NCBI RefSeq assembly: GCF_025231485.1
Contig: NZ_CP104003.1
Span: forward strand, 868,001-932,000
Reading direction: 5' to 3'
DNA from: Salinirubellus salinus
Lineage (GTDB): Archaea; Halobacteriota; Halobacteria; Halobacteriales; Haloarculaceae
DNA: 64,000 nt
Numbering within the stretch: the stretch's first letter is position 1; each line of letters opens with the position of its first letter. A program made the translations under genes and the position numbers. This document shows positions 9,297 through 18,236 of this stretch, piece after piece. Under the pieces are notes generated by a model. It made no database searches, was not told where the DNA came from, and worked only from the letters and a program-made list of their open reading frames with translations.

Positions 9297-9390
9297 GTCC
9301 CCGCTCGTGGACCTGCCGGCATAAGCCTTCCAGCCGTGGGGACGGCGCTCGGACAGGCCCTGCCGCCGGCGCCGCGCCGAGGATGGGAAC

Positions 9391-9400
9391 GCTTGTAATC
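9391..9400 (+). promoter_or_regulatory. pyrF TATA-like promoter element
   Basis: The AT-rich GCTTGTAATC sits in GC-rich surroundings about 26 bp above the pyrF ATG, the usual archaeal TATA-to-start spacing for a leaderless transcript. Confidence 0.5.
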
Positions 9401-9421
9401 GCCCGCTCTGACCCCCCTTCG

Positions 9422-10219
9422 ATGAGCTTCTTCGACACGCTCGCGGCCCGTATCGACTCCGCCGACAGCGTCGTCTCCGTCGGCCTCGACCCGGACCCCG
9501 CGAAACTCCCGGACCACCTCGCGGACCACGACCTGCCGCGGTGGGCGTTCAACCGTCGCATCATCGACGCCACGCACGAGCACGCGGCCTGCTACAAGCC
9601 GAACGTGGCGTTCTACGAGGACAGCGACGGCTGGCGCGCACTCCGCGAGACCGTCGCCTACGCCCACGGCAAGGACGTCCCCGTCCTCCTCGACGCCAAG
9701 CGCGCCGACATCGGGAACACGGCCCGGCAGTACGCGAATCTGCTGGACCACGCCGACGCCATCACCGTGAACCCCTATCTCGGTCGGGACTCGCTGGAGC
9801 CGTTCCTCGCCCGGGAGGACAAGGGGATAATCGTCCTCTGTCGCACCTCGAACCCGGGCGGCAAGGACTTCCAGAACCTCACGGTCGGCAACGACAAGAA
9901 GCTCTACGAGTACGTCGCCCAGCGCTGCTCGGAGTGGAACGAGCGCGGGAACGTCGGTCTCGTCGTGGGGGCGACGGCGCCGGAGGAGCTCGAACGGGTG
10001 CGTGAACTCGTCCCGGACCTCCCGTTCCTCGTCCCCGGCGTGGGTGCGCAGGGCGGTGACGCCGAGGCGGCAGTCGAGTACGGCCTGAACGCCGACGGCG
10101 TCGGCCTCGTCAACTCCTCGCGCGGCATCATCTTCGCCGGCGAGGGCGAGAACTTCGAGGCCGCGGCGCGCCAGTCGGCCAGGCGACTGAAGGACCGACT
10201 GAACCGCTACCGGGACTGA
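9422..10219 (+). CDS. pyrF: orotidine 5'-phosphate decarboxylase
   Basis: This 265-residue enzyme decarboxylates OMP to UMP, the last step of de novo pyrimidine synthesis. The catalytic Asp-x-Lys-x-x-Asp array is in VLLDAKRADIGNTARQYA; the substrate-binding end is in FLVPGVGAQGGD and GLVNSSRGIIFAG. The length and the GLDPDPAKLP opening fit the longer OMPDC subfamily. Its last 13 bases overlap the 3' end of the convergent small membrane protein gene at 10207, an unusually tight arrangement. Confidence 0.96.
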   Translation: MSFFDTLAARIDSADSVVSVGLDPDPAKLPDHLADHDLPRWAFNRRIIDATHEHAACYKPNVAFYEDSDGWRALRETVAYAHGKDVPVLLDAKRADIGNTARQYANLLDHADAITVNPYLGRDSLEPFLAREDKGIIVLCRTSNPGGKDFQNLTVGNDKKLYEYVAQRCSEWNERGNVGLVVGATAPEELERVRELVPDLPFLVPGVGAQGGDAEAAVEYGLNADGVGLVNSSRGIIFAGEGENFEAAARQSARRLKDRLNRYRD

Positions 10220-10470
10220 GTCTCGCTCGGGCCGTCCCCCTGACGGTCCGTACCGACGAACCGGCCGATCGCGAGTCCCCCGCCCGTCGCGAGGAGGCCG
10301 TACCAGAAGGCGTACCGCTGGCCCGTCTCTCCCCAGACCACCTCGAAGAGGCTCTCCGTCGGACCGATGCGGCCGCCCGAGGCCAGCGCCATCGTCAGGA
10401 GTCCCGTCGTCGACAGGACGAGTGCCACACCGGCGACCACCTTCCGTCGGAATGCGTCCGTGGCGCTCAC
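10207..10470 (-). CDS. small two-helix membrane protein, function unknown
   Basis: I take the GTG at 10470 as the start (VSATDAFRRKVVAG), giving 87 residues; longer in-frame extension would run through the upstream zinc-protein gene in the wrong frame. There are two hydrophobic stretches, KVVAGVALVLSTTGLLTMAL near 10 and YAFWYGLLATGGGLAIGRFV near 52, joined by a loop with GRIGPTESLFEVVWGETG. The tail is polar. It begins 13 bp after the zinc-protein stop, so the two are likely cotranscribed. No family is recognised. Confidence 0.7.
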   Translation of the reverse strand: MSATDAFRRKVVAGVALVLSTTGLLTMALASGGRIGPTESLFEVVWGETGQRYAFWYGLLATGGGLAIGRFVGTDRQGDGPSETQSR

Positions 10471-10483
10471 GCGACGCGCACCC

Positions 10484-10702
10484 TCAGAACCGGTACTCTC
10501 CGACGCCGTCCGGGTGGTCTCGCTCGTCCCGGTCGCCGCCACGCTCGTGGGCCTCCCGGTGACCGTACACCTCGGCGTAGCAGGCCGTGCAGTACCCCGT
10601 CTCCTCGTCCACGTGCTTCGCGCAGACCAGTTTGCCGCAGCGCTCGCAACCGCCGACCACCTCCCGTCGCTCACACACCTCGCAGAGGCCGGAGACACTC
10701 AT
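10484..10702 (-). CDS. small zinc-binding protein (treble CxxC)
   Basis: The 72-residue product has three Cys-x-x-Cys pairs in its first 42 residues: CEVC, CERC and, after LVCAKHVDEETGY, CTAC, with an additional Cys and His between them. This spacing can bind two zinc ions. The C-terminus is charged and His-rich (REAHERGGDRDERDH). Small zinc proteins like this are common and mostly uncharacterised in haloarchaea; nucleic-acid or protein binding is possible. A TATA-like GGTTCAAACC about 25 bp upstream supports the ATG at 10702. Confidence 0.78.
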   Translation of the reverse strand: MSVSGLCEVCERREVVGGCERCGKLVCAKHVDEETGYCTACYAEVYGHREAHERGGDRDERDHPDGVGEYRF

Positions 10703-10757
10703 GAGTCGTGCTAACGCGCGAGTGGGTTTGAACCCTCGCCTCGGTCGGGGAGCTCGT

Positions 10758-10836
10758 TCGACCACGCTGCTCGCGTGTCGGTCGTTCCTCCCTCCCGCTC
10801 ACTGGTCCGTGGTCTCGCTTCGCTCGACCACGCTGC
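10758..10836. repeat. 13-bp direct repeat in an intergenic region
   Basis: TCGACCACGCTGC occurs at 10758-10770 and again at 10824-10836 within the 177-bp gap between two divergent genes. Nothing else in the gap suggests a mobile element. Confidence 0.4.
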
Positions 10837-10879
10837 CGCCGCCGAGACGCTTACTTCGGGGGAGGCCCAACGGGGAGAC

Positions 10880-11437
10880 GTGAAGAACCAGCGCCTGGTG
10901 CTCGCGTTGGCCGCCGTCTTCGCCGGCATGACCGTCCTGATGGTCGTGCTGGCGGCGGCGTTCCGCGACCCCGTCCCGCTGTTCGTCGCCGCGCTGTTCG
11001 GTGCGGCGACGTACTTCTTCTGGTACCACGCGACGGGGCGCATCGCCAGCGGCATCTACGAGCGGGTGGAGCGACAGGCCCGCACGAACGCCAACGGCGG
11101 GTCACCCGGCGGCCGCGGCGGATTCGGCGCCGGCCCGCGCGAGGACTGGGAAGCGCCGGGCGGCGACGACCGGTGGGAACGCGTGCGACAGCAGGCCCGC
11201 CAGCAACGCCGCCGTGCGCGGGCCGACGCACAGGGCCGCCGTCGCGCCCCCTCGACCACCAGCGGGCCCTCCCGCTCGCAGGCACGACAGGTGCTCGGCG
11301 TCTCCGCGGACGCCGACCAGGCGACGGTGAAGAAGGCCTACCGCGAGCGGGTGAAGGAGGCACACCCCGACACCGAGACCGGGAGCGAGGAGGAGTTCAA
11401 GCGCGTCAACAAGGCCTACGAGCGACTCAGCGAGTAG
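10880..11437 (+). CDS. membrane-anchored J-domain protein
   Basis: I start at the GTG at 10880 (VKNQRLVLALAAVFAG), 185 residues, because the upstream in-frame sequence is repeat-containing intergenic DNA. Two membrane helices (about 5-25 and 30-48) are followed by a Gly/Arg/Gln-rich linker and a C-terminal J domain near 133-185 with the HPD motif in VKEAHPDTETGSEEEFKRVNKAYERL. J domains stimulate DnaK ATPase; anchoring at the membrane with the J domain last differs from classical DnaJ, which has it first. Similar DnaJ-like membrane proteins occur across haloarchaea. Confidence 0.85.
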   Translation: MKNQRLVLALAAVFAGMTVLMVVLAAAFRDPVPLFVAALFGAATYFFWYHATGRIASGIYERVERQARTNANGGSPGGRGGFGAGPREDWEAPGGDDRWERVRQQARQQRRRARADAQGRRRAPSTTSGPSRSQARQVLGVSADADQATVKKAYRERVKEAHPDTETGSEEEFKRVNKAYERLSE

Positions 11438-11455
11438 CCCTGGGCACCCCGCTCG

Positions 11456-12343
11456 TCAGTCGTCGTCGCGCTCGCGGAGGTAGTTCAGGACGCCTGCGAC
11501 GTCGCGCTGGACGGTGGGTGACTGCCACTCCGCCCCCGTCACCGCCAGTATCTCGGAGACGCTCGGGCGCTCCGCCCTGTGCTCGTCGACGAACGCGACC
11601 CACTCGGGGAGCATCGCCTCGTAGTGGTCGAGCTCCGCGACGGCCTCGTCGGGTGCGCCCGGCCCGTAGTGGCCGTAGAGGTTGCGAGCCGGCTCCAGCG
11701 CACGGAGGCGCCGCACCGTCTCGAGATTCGCCTCGAGGTCGAACGACGGTGGGGGCGTCGTCGGGCGCATCTCGCCCTGCTGGTACATCCCGGCGGCGTC
11801 GATGGAGAACAGCCCGCCGGTGGTCTCGTCGAACGCCGCGAAGTGGTGTGGGGCGTGGCCCGGCGCGTCGACGAAACGCAGCGTGTGGTCGCCCACGTCG
11901 AGGCGCTCGCCGTCCTCGACGACGACCGCGCGGTCCTCGGGGACGAGGTCGGGGTCGCCGTAGGCGTCCTCGGTCCCCATCGCGCGGTCGACGCTCCGCT
12001 TGAGCGCCGCGAGTCGGTCGGCGTCCGTGACGTAGTCGTACCCCTCGGGGTGCAGGTAGAACGTCGCGTTCGGGAACTCGCGGGCGAACTCGCCGGCGCC
12101 ACCAGCGTGGTCGAGGTGGACGTGCGTGACGAGGACGTGCCGGACCTCGTCGCGGTCGATACCGAGGTGATCGACCGCCGCGTAGGTCTGCGAGGTGGTG
12201 TTCGCCGCGCCCGTGTCGACCACGACCGGCTCCGCGCTGTCGAGGACGTACTGCGAGAGCGCGCCCTCGAACCCGTACAGCAGGGTGTCGACGGTGTACG
12301 TGTCCGCGAGGCCCTCGACGGGCACCGCGGGCGTGTCTGTCAT
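11456..12343 (-). CDS. MBL-fold metallo-hydrolase
   Basis: The 295-residue protein carries the binuclear zinc motif in LVTHVHLDHAGGA, a second histidine in FVDAPGHAPHH, the bridging Asp in LFSIDAAG and a final His in NLYGHYGPG. The layout is that of the glyoxalase II/hydrolase-like branch; substrate unknown. It is divergent from the phosphoglycolate phosphatase gene, and the shared AT-rich tract GCTTGATACT (12370-12379) probably serves both promoters. Confidence 0.88.
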   Translation of the reverse strand: MTDTPAVPVEGLADTYTVDTLLYGFEGALSQYVLDSAEPVVVDTGAANTTSQTYAAVDHLGIDRDEVRHVLVTHVHLDHAGGAGEFAREFPNATFYLHPEGYDYVTDADRLAALKRSVDRAMGTEDAYGDPDLVPEDRAVVVEDGERLDVGDHTLRFVDAPGHAPHHFAAFDETTGGLFSIDAAGMYQQGEMRPTTPPPSFDLEANLETVRRLRALEPARNLYGHYGPGAPDEAVAELDHYEAMLPEWVAFVDEHRAERPSVSEILAVTGAEWQSPTVQRDVAGVLNYLRERDDD

Positions 12344-12396
12344 ACGAGACGCTAGGCGACCGCAGGGCTTGATACTACGGGCCTCCGAGTCCGGCT

Positions 12397-13110
12397 GTGA
12401 CCGACCTGCCGCCGCTTGCCGTCGACATCGACGGCACCCTGACCGACGCCGAGCGTCGACTGGACCCGCGGGTGTTCCCGGTGCTCCGCGAGTGGGCCGC
12501 CGAAGCGCCCGTCGTCGTCGCCACCGGGAAGGCGCTCCCCTACCCGGTCGGCCTGTGTGAGTTCCTCGCCATCCCGATCAACGTCGTCGCGGAGAACGGC
12601 GGCGCCGTCTACGTGGCGAGCGCCGACGAACTCCGCTTCACCGGCGACCGGGCGGCCGCCGAACGCGTCGCCGAGGACTACGCCGAGGCGGGCCACTCGC
12701 TGGGGTGGGGGACCGTCGACTTCGTCAACCGCTGGCGCGAGACGGAACTCGCCGTCGCGCTGGAGCAGCCCGAGTCGCCGCTCCGCGAGGCCGCCGACCG
12801 CCACGGGATGCGCGTCATCGACACCGGGTTCGCCTACCACGTGACCAGTCCCGAGGTGAACAAGGCCCGTGGACTGGAGGCCGCCGCGGACGCGCTGGAC
12901 CGCTCCCCGGCCGAGTTCGTCGCCGTCGGTGACTCCGAGAACGACGCCGAACTGTTCGAGGTGGTCGGCGAGAGCTACGCCGTGGCCAACGCCGACGAGA
13001 CGGCGCTCGCCGCGGCCCACCACGTGACCGACGCGGGCTACGGCGACGGCTTCCTCGAAGCGACCGACCGGGTCCGGGCCGAGTTCGCGGCGGGGGGCGA
13101 CAGCGCGTGA
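12397..13110 (+). CDS. phosphoglycolate phosphatase, archaeal type
   Basis: This 237-residue HAD subclass IIB enzyme has motif I in AVDIDGTLTDAERRLD, motif II in VVVATGKALPYPV, a substrate-binding segment near VAENGGAVYV, and motif IV in VAVGDSENDAELFE. These match archaeal phosphoglycolate phosphatase, which removes phosphate from 2-phosphoglycolate. The start is a GTG very near the shared divergent promoter, implying a leaderless mRNA. Its TGA overlaps the GTG of surE (GTGA), so the two phosphatases are translationally coupled. Confidence 0.9.
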   Translation: MTDLPPLAVDIDGTLTDAERRLDPRVFPVLREWAAEAPVVVATGKALPYPVGLCEFLAIPINVVAENGGAVYVASADELRFTGDRAAAERVAEDYAEAGHSLGWGTVDFVNRWRETELAVALEQPESPLREAADRHGMRVIDTGFAYHVTSPEVNKARGLEAAADALDRSPAEFVAVGDSENDAELFEVVGESYAVANADETALAAAHHVTDAGYGDGFLEATDRVRAEFAAGGDSA

Positions 13111-13874
13111 CCGACCCTCGAATCCTCCTGACGAACGACGACGGCATCGACGCACCCGGACTGCTGGCGACCCGCGACGCACTCGCCGACTACGACGTGA
13201 CCGTCGTCGCCCCCACAGTGGCCCACGACGGGGCGTCGCGCTCCGACACCCGCGGGTTCGGCGTCTCGGAACACGACCTCGGCTACGTCGTCGACGGCAC
13301 ACCAGTCGACGCCGTCCACTTCGCCCGGACCGTCCTCGAACCCGCGTTCGACCTCGTCGTCTCGGGCTGTGACGCCGGCCCGAACCTCGGTGCCCACCGG
13401 CTCGGGCGCTCGGGGACCGTCGGCGCGGCCATCGAAGCCGCCCACCTCGGCGTACCGGCGGTGGCGTGCTCGCTCTACGACCCCGCGGTGGGGAGCCGCG
13501 AGTTCGAGCGGGCCGACTTCGAACCAGTCGGGCCGACCCTCCGGTTCCTCGTCGAGACCGTCGCTGCCGGCGGCCTGCCCGCGGCGTGTGACTACCTGAA
13601 CGTGAACGTCCCCGCGACCGAGGACGCCCCACTCCGTGCCACCGAACCCGTCCACGACTTCGACGTGGAGATCGAGCGGCACGCCGACGGCTACCACGCC
13701 CGCGACCGGTTCTACGACCCGCTGGCCGAGGGCGCCGTCTCCGACCCCGTGGGCACCGACCGCCGGGCCGCGGCCGACGGCGAGGTGTCGGTGTCGCCAC
13801 TGACGGTCCGGCAGTCGACGCCGGCACTCGAGGCACTCGAGGAACTGCTCGCCGGGCACGGCGGCGGAGCGTAG
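13107..13874 (+). CDS. surE: 5'/3'-nucleotidase SurE
   Basis: This 255-residue protein has the SurE metal-binding opening ILLTNDDGIDAPG and the conserved block VSGCDAGPNLGAHRLGRSGT, slightly altered from the usual SGxNxGxNLGxDVxYSGT. SurE dephosphorylates nucleoside 5'/3'-monophosphates with divalent metal. The GTG start overlaps the upstream phosphatase stop. The C-terminal part (VSVSPLTVRQSTPALEALEELL) is the usual dimerisation tail. Confidence 0.93.
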   Translation: MTDPRILLTNDDGIDAPGLLATRDALADYDVTVVAPTVAHDGASRSDTRGFGVSEHDLGYVVDGTPVDAVHFARTVLEPAFDLVVSGCDAGPNLGAHRLGRSGTVGAAIEAAHLGVPAVACSLYDPAVGSREFERADFEPVGPTLRFLVETVAAGGLPAACDYLNVNVPATEDAPLRATEPVHDFDVEIERHADGYHARDRFYDPLAEGAVSDPVGTDRRAAADGEVSVSPLTVRQSTPALEALEELLAGHGGGA

Positions 13875-13929
13875 GGGCGCGGCCGCTGGGACCCACCCAT
13901 TTTACCCCCGTCCCGCCGAAGCGGACGGT

Positions 13930-15144
13930 ATGACAGACGTCTCCGAGAGCGGCTTCAAGGAGGTGACTCGTGTGGCCGAGGCCCGCGAGCGCCTGCTGGA
14001 GGCCGTCTCACCCCACGGTCGAACCGACCGGGTCCCGCTCCGGGTGGCCGACGGCCGCGTCCTCGCCGAGTCCGTCGTCGCCGACCGGAACGTCCCGCAC
14101 TACGCCCGTGCCGCGATGGACGGCTGGGCCGTCCGCGCCGCGGACACGTTCGGCGCGGGTGACCGGTCGCCGGCGGTCCTCCGCGAGTCCGAGGGGCGCG
14201 TCGGGCCGGACGAGGCCGTCCGGGTCCACACCGGGAGCGAAGTTCCGGACGGTGCCGACGCCGTCGTCATGGTCGAGGACACCGAGCGGTTCGGTGACGA
14301 GGTCGAGGTGTTCGACGCCGTCGCTGGCGGCGAGAACGTCGCCCCCGCGGGCGAGGATGTGGAGGCCGGCCAACCACTCTACGAGGTGGGTCACCGGCTC
14401 CGACCCTCCGACCTCGGCCTCCTGAAGGCCGTCGGCATCACCCGAGTCGAGGTGTACGAACAGCCGACGGTCGGCGTGGTCCCCACCGGCGAGGAGCTCG
14501 TCGAACACGACCCCGAACCGGGTGAGGTGATCGAGACGAACGGCCTGACCGTCTCGCGCTACGTCCGTCGCTGGGGTGGGCGCGCGGAGTACCGGAACGT
14601 GGTGACGGACGACGAGTCGGCACTCCGTGCGGCCATCGAGCGCGACCTGACGAAGGACGTCGTCGTCACCACCGGCGGTTCCTCGGTCGGCGAGCGCGAC
14701 CTGATACCCGAGGTGGTCGCGGACCTCGGCGAGGTGCTGGTCCACGGGGTCGCGCTGAAACCCGGCCACCCCTGTGCACTCGGCGTCGTGCGCGACACGC
14801 CGGTCGTGATGTTGCCGGGCTATCCGGTCGCCTGCATCGTCAACGCCGTCCAGTTCCTGCGGCCCCTCCTGAAACACCTCGAGGGGGGGACACTCCCACC
14901 CCACCCCACGCGGCCCGCGACGCTGACGAGGAAGGTGGCGAGCGAACCGGGCGTCCGGACGTTCGCCCGCGTCCGTCTCGAGGCGGGCGACGGCGAGGTG
15001 CTGGCGACGCCGACGCGTGCCTCCGGGTCTGGCGTCCTCTCGAGCGTCGCGCTGGCCGACGGCTGGGTCGTCGTCCCCGAGGGGCTGGAGGGGTACGACG
15101 AGGGGGCGGAGGTGGCGGTGGAGGACTGGGAGTACGCGCCCTGA
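13930..15144 (+). CDS. moeA: molybdopterin molybdotransferase MoeA (paralog 1)
   Basis: This 404-residue MoeA inserts molybdate into adenylated molybdopterin. Recognisable parts are the domain I/II opening (VPHYARAAMDGWAVRAADTF), the MPT-binding segment GVVPTGEELV, TTGGSSVGERDLIP and VMLPGYPVACI, and a C-terminal beta-barrel domain IV. A TATA-like CATTTTACC near 13897 sits about 30 bp upstream. A second, longer moeA follows 51 bp downstream in the same direction; archaea often carry two, and one may prefer tungstate. Confidence 0.94.
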   Translation: MTDVSESGFKEVTRVAEARERLLEAVSPHGRTDRVPLRVADGRVLAESVVADRNVPHYARAAMDGWAVRAADTFGAGDRSPAVLRESEGRVGPDEAVRVHTGSEVPDGADAVVMVEDTERFGDEVEVFDAVAGGENVAPAGEDVEAGQPLYEVGHRLRPSDLGLLKAVGITRVEVYEQPTVGVVPTGEELVEHDPEPGEVIETNGLTVSRYVRRWGGRAEYRNVVTDDESALRAAIERDLTKDVVVTTGGSSVGERDLIPEVVADLGEVLVHGVALKPGHPCALGVVRDTPVVMLPGYPVACIVNAVQFLRPLLKHLEGGTLPPHPTRPATLTRKVASEPGVRTFARVRLEAGDGEVLATPTRASGSGVLSSVALADGWVVVPEGLEGYDEGAEVAVEDWEYAP

Positions 15145-15195
15145 CCGGCGTCCGTCGCGGCACCCTTCTTGTGGCCCCCGGCCGAACGCTCCCCC

Positions 15196-17088
15196 ATGCC
15201 CGACCGCAAGCAGTTCCGTGACCTCGCGCCGCCCGAGCGGGCCCACGAGGCCATCGGCTCGCTCTCGCTCTCGCCAGCCCCCGAGACGGTACCGCTCGAG
15301 GACGCCGCCGGTCGCGTCCTCGCCGACCGCGTGGACGCCACGCTCGACGTGCCGGGCTTCGACCGCGCGAGCGTCGACGGGTACGCCCTGCGCGCCGCGG
15401 ACACGTTCGGCGCGGACGAGGCCGACCCGGCCCGGCTCGAACTCGTCGGTGAGGTCCACGCCGGCACCGAACCCGACGTCGAGGTGGCCGAGGGCGAGTG
15501 TGCAGAGATATCGACCGGCGCCGTCGTGCCGCCGGGCGCCGACGCCGTCGTCATGGTCGAGCGAACCGACCGGGACGACGACGCGGTCCTCGTCCGCACG
15601 TCGCTCGCGCCCGGCGACCGCATCATGTTCGCGGGGGCGGACATCGCCGGCGGCGAACGCGCGCTCGGTCCCGGGACGGAACTGACGGCCCGCGAGATCG
15701 GCCTGCTCTCGGCGCTCGGCGTGGACGAGGTGCCCGTGCGTGGCCGGCCGACGGTCGGTATCGTCTCGACGGGCGACGAACTCGTCCGCCCCGGCCAGCC
15801 GCTCGACGCCGACCGCGGCGAGATATACGACGTGAACAGTTACGCCGTCGCGGCCGGCGTCCGCGAGGCGGGTGGCGAGCCGCGACTCTACGAGCACGCT
15901 GGCGACGACTACGACGCGATGGAGGCCGTGCTCCGCGAGGCCGCCGCCGAGTGTGACCTCGTGCTCTCCTCGGGGTCCACCTCCGCCTCGGCCGTCGACG
16001 TCATCTACCGGGTCATCGAGGACAGCGGCGAACTCCTCCTCCACGGTGTCGCCGTGAAGCCGGGGAAGCCGATGCTCGTCGGTCGACTCGCCGAGTCCGC
16101 GTACGTGGGCCTCCCCGGCTACCCCGTCTCGGCACTGACCATCTTCCGGACGTTCGTGGCGCCGGCCATCCGTGAGGCGGCGGGGCTGCCCGAACCGCGG
16201 ACCGCCACCGTGGAGGGGCGGATGGCCGTCTCGGAGCGCTACGCCGAGGGACGGCTCCGACTGATGCCCGTCGGACTGGTGGCGGACGGGGACGGCGAGA
16301 CGCTCGTCTACCCCGTCGACAAGGGGAGCGGCGCGACCACGTCGCTCGTCGAGGCCGACGGCGTCGTCGAGGTGCCTGCCGACACCGAGCGACTGGACGA
16401 GGGTGAGACGGTGACCGTGCAGTCGTTCTCACCGAACGTCCGCACGCCGACCGTCTACGGCGTCGGCGAGGACGACCCCGCTCTCTCGCGTCTGCTCGAC
16501 CGCGTCGAGCGGCCACGGTACCTCGCGCTCGGGTCGCGGGAGGGCCTGCGCCGCCTGCGTAACGGCGTCCCCGACGTCGCGGTGACGAGCGCGCCCGGCG
16601 ACCCCGGTTTCGACGCCGACGAACTCGGCGCGTGGAACCGCGAGTGGGGGCTGGTCGTCCCCGCGGGGAACCCGGACGGTGTCTCGGGGCTGGGCGACCT
16701 GGTCGACAGCGAACTGCGGTTCGTCAACCGGACCTCGAACGCCGGCCTGCGGACGACGCTCGGGAACGCGCTCGCCGACCTCGCCGCGGAGCGGGATGTG
16801 GACCGACACGACCTCGTCTCGGCCATCGAGGGGTTCGACGCCGGCGTCCGCGCCCACGAGTCGCCGGCCCGGCGGGTCAGTGCCGGGAAGGCGGACGTGG
16901 GCCTCGGCCTGCGCGCGACGGCCGACTCGCTCGGGATGGGGTTCGTGCCCTGCGGCACGGAACGGGTCCGCCTGCTCGGGAACCCGGACCGGGTGGCGAA
17001 ACCGGGCGTCAGGGCGCTGGCCGAGGCTGTGGCCAGTGGAGACGACGTCTTCGACGCGCTGGCAGGCTACGACGCCGACCGCGACTGA
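15196..17088 (+). CDS. moeA: MoeA-like protein with C-terminal substrate-binding domain (paralog 2)
   Basis: The 630-residue protein begins with a full MoeA region (FDRASVDGYALRAADTFGA, GIVSTGDELVRPGQ, SSGSTSASAVDVIYRVIEDSG, VGLPGYPVSALTIF) and continues after about residue 410 into a periplasmic-binding-protein-like domain (PBP_like/LysR-substrate type) with GVPDVAVTSAPGDPGFDADEL, RFVNRTSNAGLRTTL and RVSAGKADVGLGLRATADSLG. Family fusions of this kind are annotated as molybdopterin biosynthesis proteins; the added domain may sense or deliver oxyanion or cofactor. I chose the ATG at 15196 over one nine codons earlier. Confidence 0.93.
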   Translation: MPDRKQFRDLAPPERAHEAIGSLSLSPAPETVPLEDAAGRVLADRVDATLDVPGFDRASVDGYALRAADTFGADEADPARLELVGEVHAGTEPDVEVAEGECAEISTGAVVPPGADAVVMVERTDRDDDAVLVRTSLAPGDRIMFAGADIAGGERALGPGTELTAREIGLLSALGVDEVPVRGRPTVGIVSTGDELVRPGQPLDADRGEIYDVNSYAVAAGVREAGGEPRLYEHAGDDYDAMEAVLREAAAECDLVLSSGSTSASAVDVIYRVIEDSGELLLHGVAVKPGKPMLVGRLAESAYVGLPGYPVSALTIFRTFVAPAIREAAGLPEPRTATVEGRMAVSERYAEGRLRLMPVGLVADGDGETLVYPVDKGSGATTSLVEADGVVEVPADTERLDEGETVTVQSFSPNVRTPTVYGVGEDDPALSRLLDRVERPRYLALGSREGLRRLRNGVPDVAVTSAPGDPGFDADELGAWNREWGLVVPAGNPDGVSGLGDLVDSELRFVNRTSNAGLRTTLGNALADLAAERDVDRHDLVSAIEGFDAGVRAHESPARRVSAGKADVGLGLRATADSLGMGFVPCGTERVRLLGNPDRVAKPGVRALAEAVASGDDVFDALAGYDADRD

Positions 17089-17137
17089 GGGAGTTCGCCG
17101 GGGGAAACGGCTTGTACCGTCGGTACAGAGGTGGGCT

Positions 17138-18214
17138 ATGGCCGACCTCGACGTGGGGGTGGACACGCCGACTGGTCCAGACCCCCAGCGGCTGTGGGAC
17201 CTGCTGTCCGAGGCGGACGAGATCACCATCGTCTGTCACAACAACCCCGACCCGGACTGTCTGGCCAGCGCGCTGGCACTCGGGCGTATCGCCGCCGCGG
17301 CCGGCATCGACGAGCGTCGCATCCTCTACTCGGGGAGCATCTCTCACCAGCAGAACCGGGCGTTCGTCAACCTACTGGAGGTGGAGTTGCTGGAGTTCGA
17401 CGCCGAGAAGGTCACCGACCGGCCCGAGGACTCACTCCTCGCCTTCGTCGACCACTCCGTACCGGGCGTGAACAACGAGGTACCCGAGGGGACGCTGGTC
17501 GACGTCGTCGTCGACCACCACCCCGCCGAGAACGTGCAGGGGCGGTACGTCGACCACCGCGAAGGGATCGGCGCCAGCGCGACCATCCTCACCGAGTACC
17601 TGCGGGCGCTCGACGTCGAGACGGACGGCGCCCTCGCCACGGCCCTCCTGTTCGCCATCCGGCGCGAGACGCTCGGGTTCCTCCGTGGAGCGACGACGGC
17701 GGAGTACCTCGCCGGCGCGTTCCTCCACCCCACCGCGGACCGTGATCTCCTGCGGCGGCTCTCCTCGCCGGCCGTCAGCGGCGCCACCGTCGACGCCATC
17801 GCGGACGCCATCAGCAACCGCGAGGTTCGGGGGGCGGTGCTCATCTCGCACGTCGGTCGGACACGCGAGCGCGACGCGCTCCCACAGGCGGCCGACTACC
17901 TCGCCACGCTGGAGGGTATCGAGACGGCCATCGTCTTCGGCATCATCGACGACGCCATCCAGATCAGCGGCCGCTCGACGGACGCCCGGACCAACATCGG
18001 CCAGGTGCTCCACGACGCATTCGAGGGCGTGGGGAGCGCCGGCGGACACCGAGAGATGGCGGGCGGTGAGATACCGCTCGGCATCTTCGCCGGCGAACCC
18101 GACGACGACCATCTCGTCCGGATGGTCGAACGCGTCGTGACGAACCGGCTGGTCGACGCGCTCAACCTCTCCGACGTCGACCACGACTGGCCCGACGAGG
18201 AGGAAGAGGACTGA
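17138..18214 (+). CDS. DHH-family phosphoesterase
   Basis: The 358-residue protein has DHH motifs in order: VCHNNPDPDCLASALAL near residue 33, LLAFVDHSVPG, the DHH motif in VVVDHHPAENVQ, and the DHHA1 substrate-binding end GGHREMAGGEIPLGI. This layout fits NrnA-like oligoribonucleases/pAp phosphatases, though c-di-AMP phosphodiesterase activity is also possible. The start at 17138 is preferred because a TATA-like CTTGTACCG lies about 27 bp upstream; a much longer open frame extends into moeA and is spurious. The C-terminus is a run of Glu and Asp. Confidence 0.9.
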   Translation: MADLDVGVDTPTGPDPQRLWDLLSEADEITIVCHNNPDPDCLASALALGRIAAAAGIDERRILYSGSISHQQNRAFVNLLEVELLEFDAEKVTDRPEDSLLAFVDHSVPGVNNEVPEGTLVDVVVDHHPAENVQGRYVDHREGIGASATILTEYLRALDVETDGALATALLFAIRRETLGFLRGATTAEYLAGAFLHPTADRDLLRRLSSPAVSGATVDAIADAISNREVRGAVLISHVGRTRERDALPQAADYLATLEGIETAIVFGIIDDAIQISGRSTDARTNIGQVLHDAFEGVGSAGGHREMAGGEIPLGIFAGEPDDDHLVRMVERVVTNRLVDALNLSDVDHDWPDEEEED

Positions 18215-18236
18215 AGCGCGTGGCCGTGGGTGCCCG

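Noticed and set aside
10720-10740. GGGTTCAAACCC, similar to a tRNA T-loop
   Set aside because: Only two stem pairs form and there is no D or anticodon arm; it fits better as the TATA-like element of the small zinc protein gene.
10758-10836. 13-bp direct repeat considered as insertion-sequence target duplication
   Set aside because: Only 53 bp lie between the copies, with no inverted repeats or transposase.
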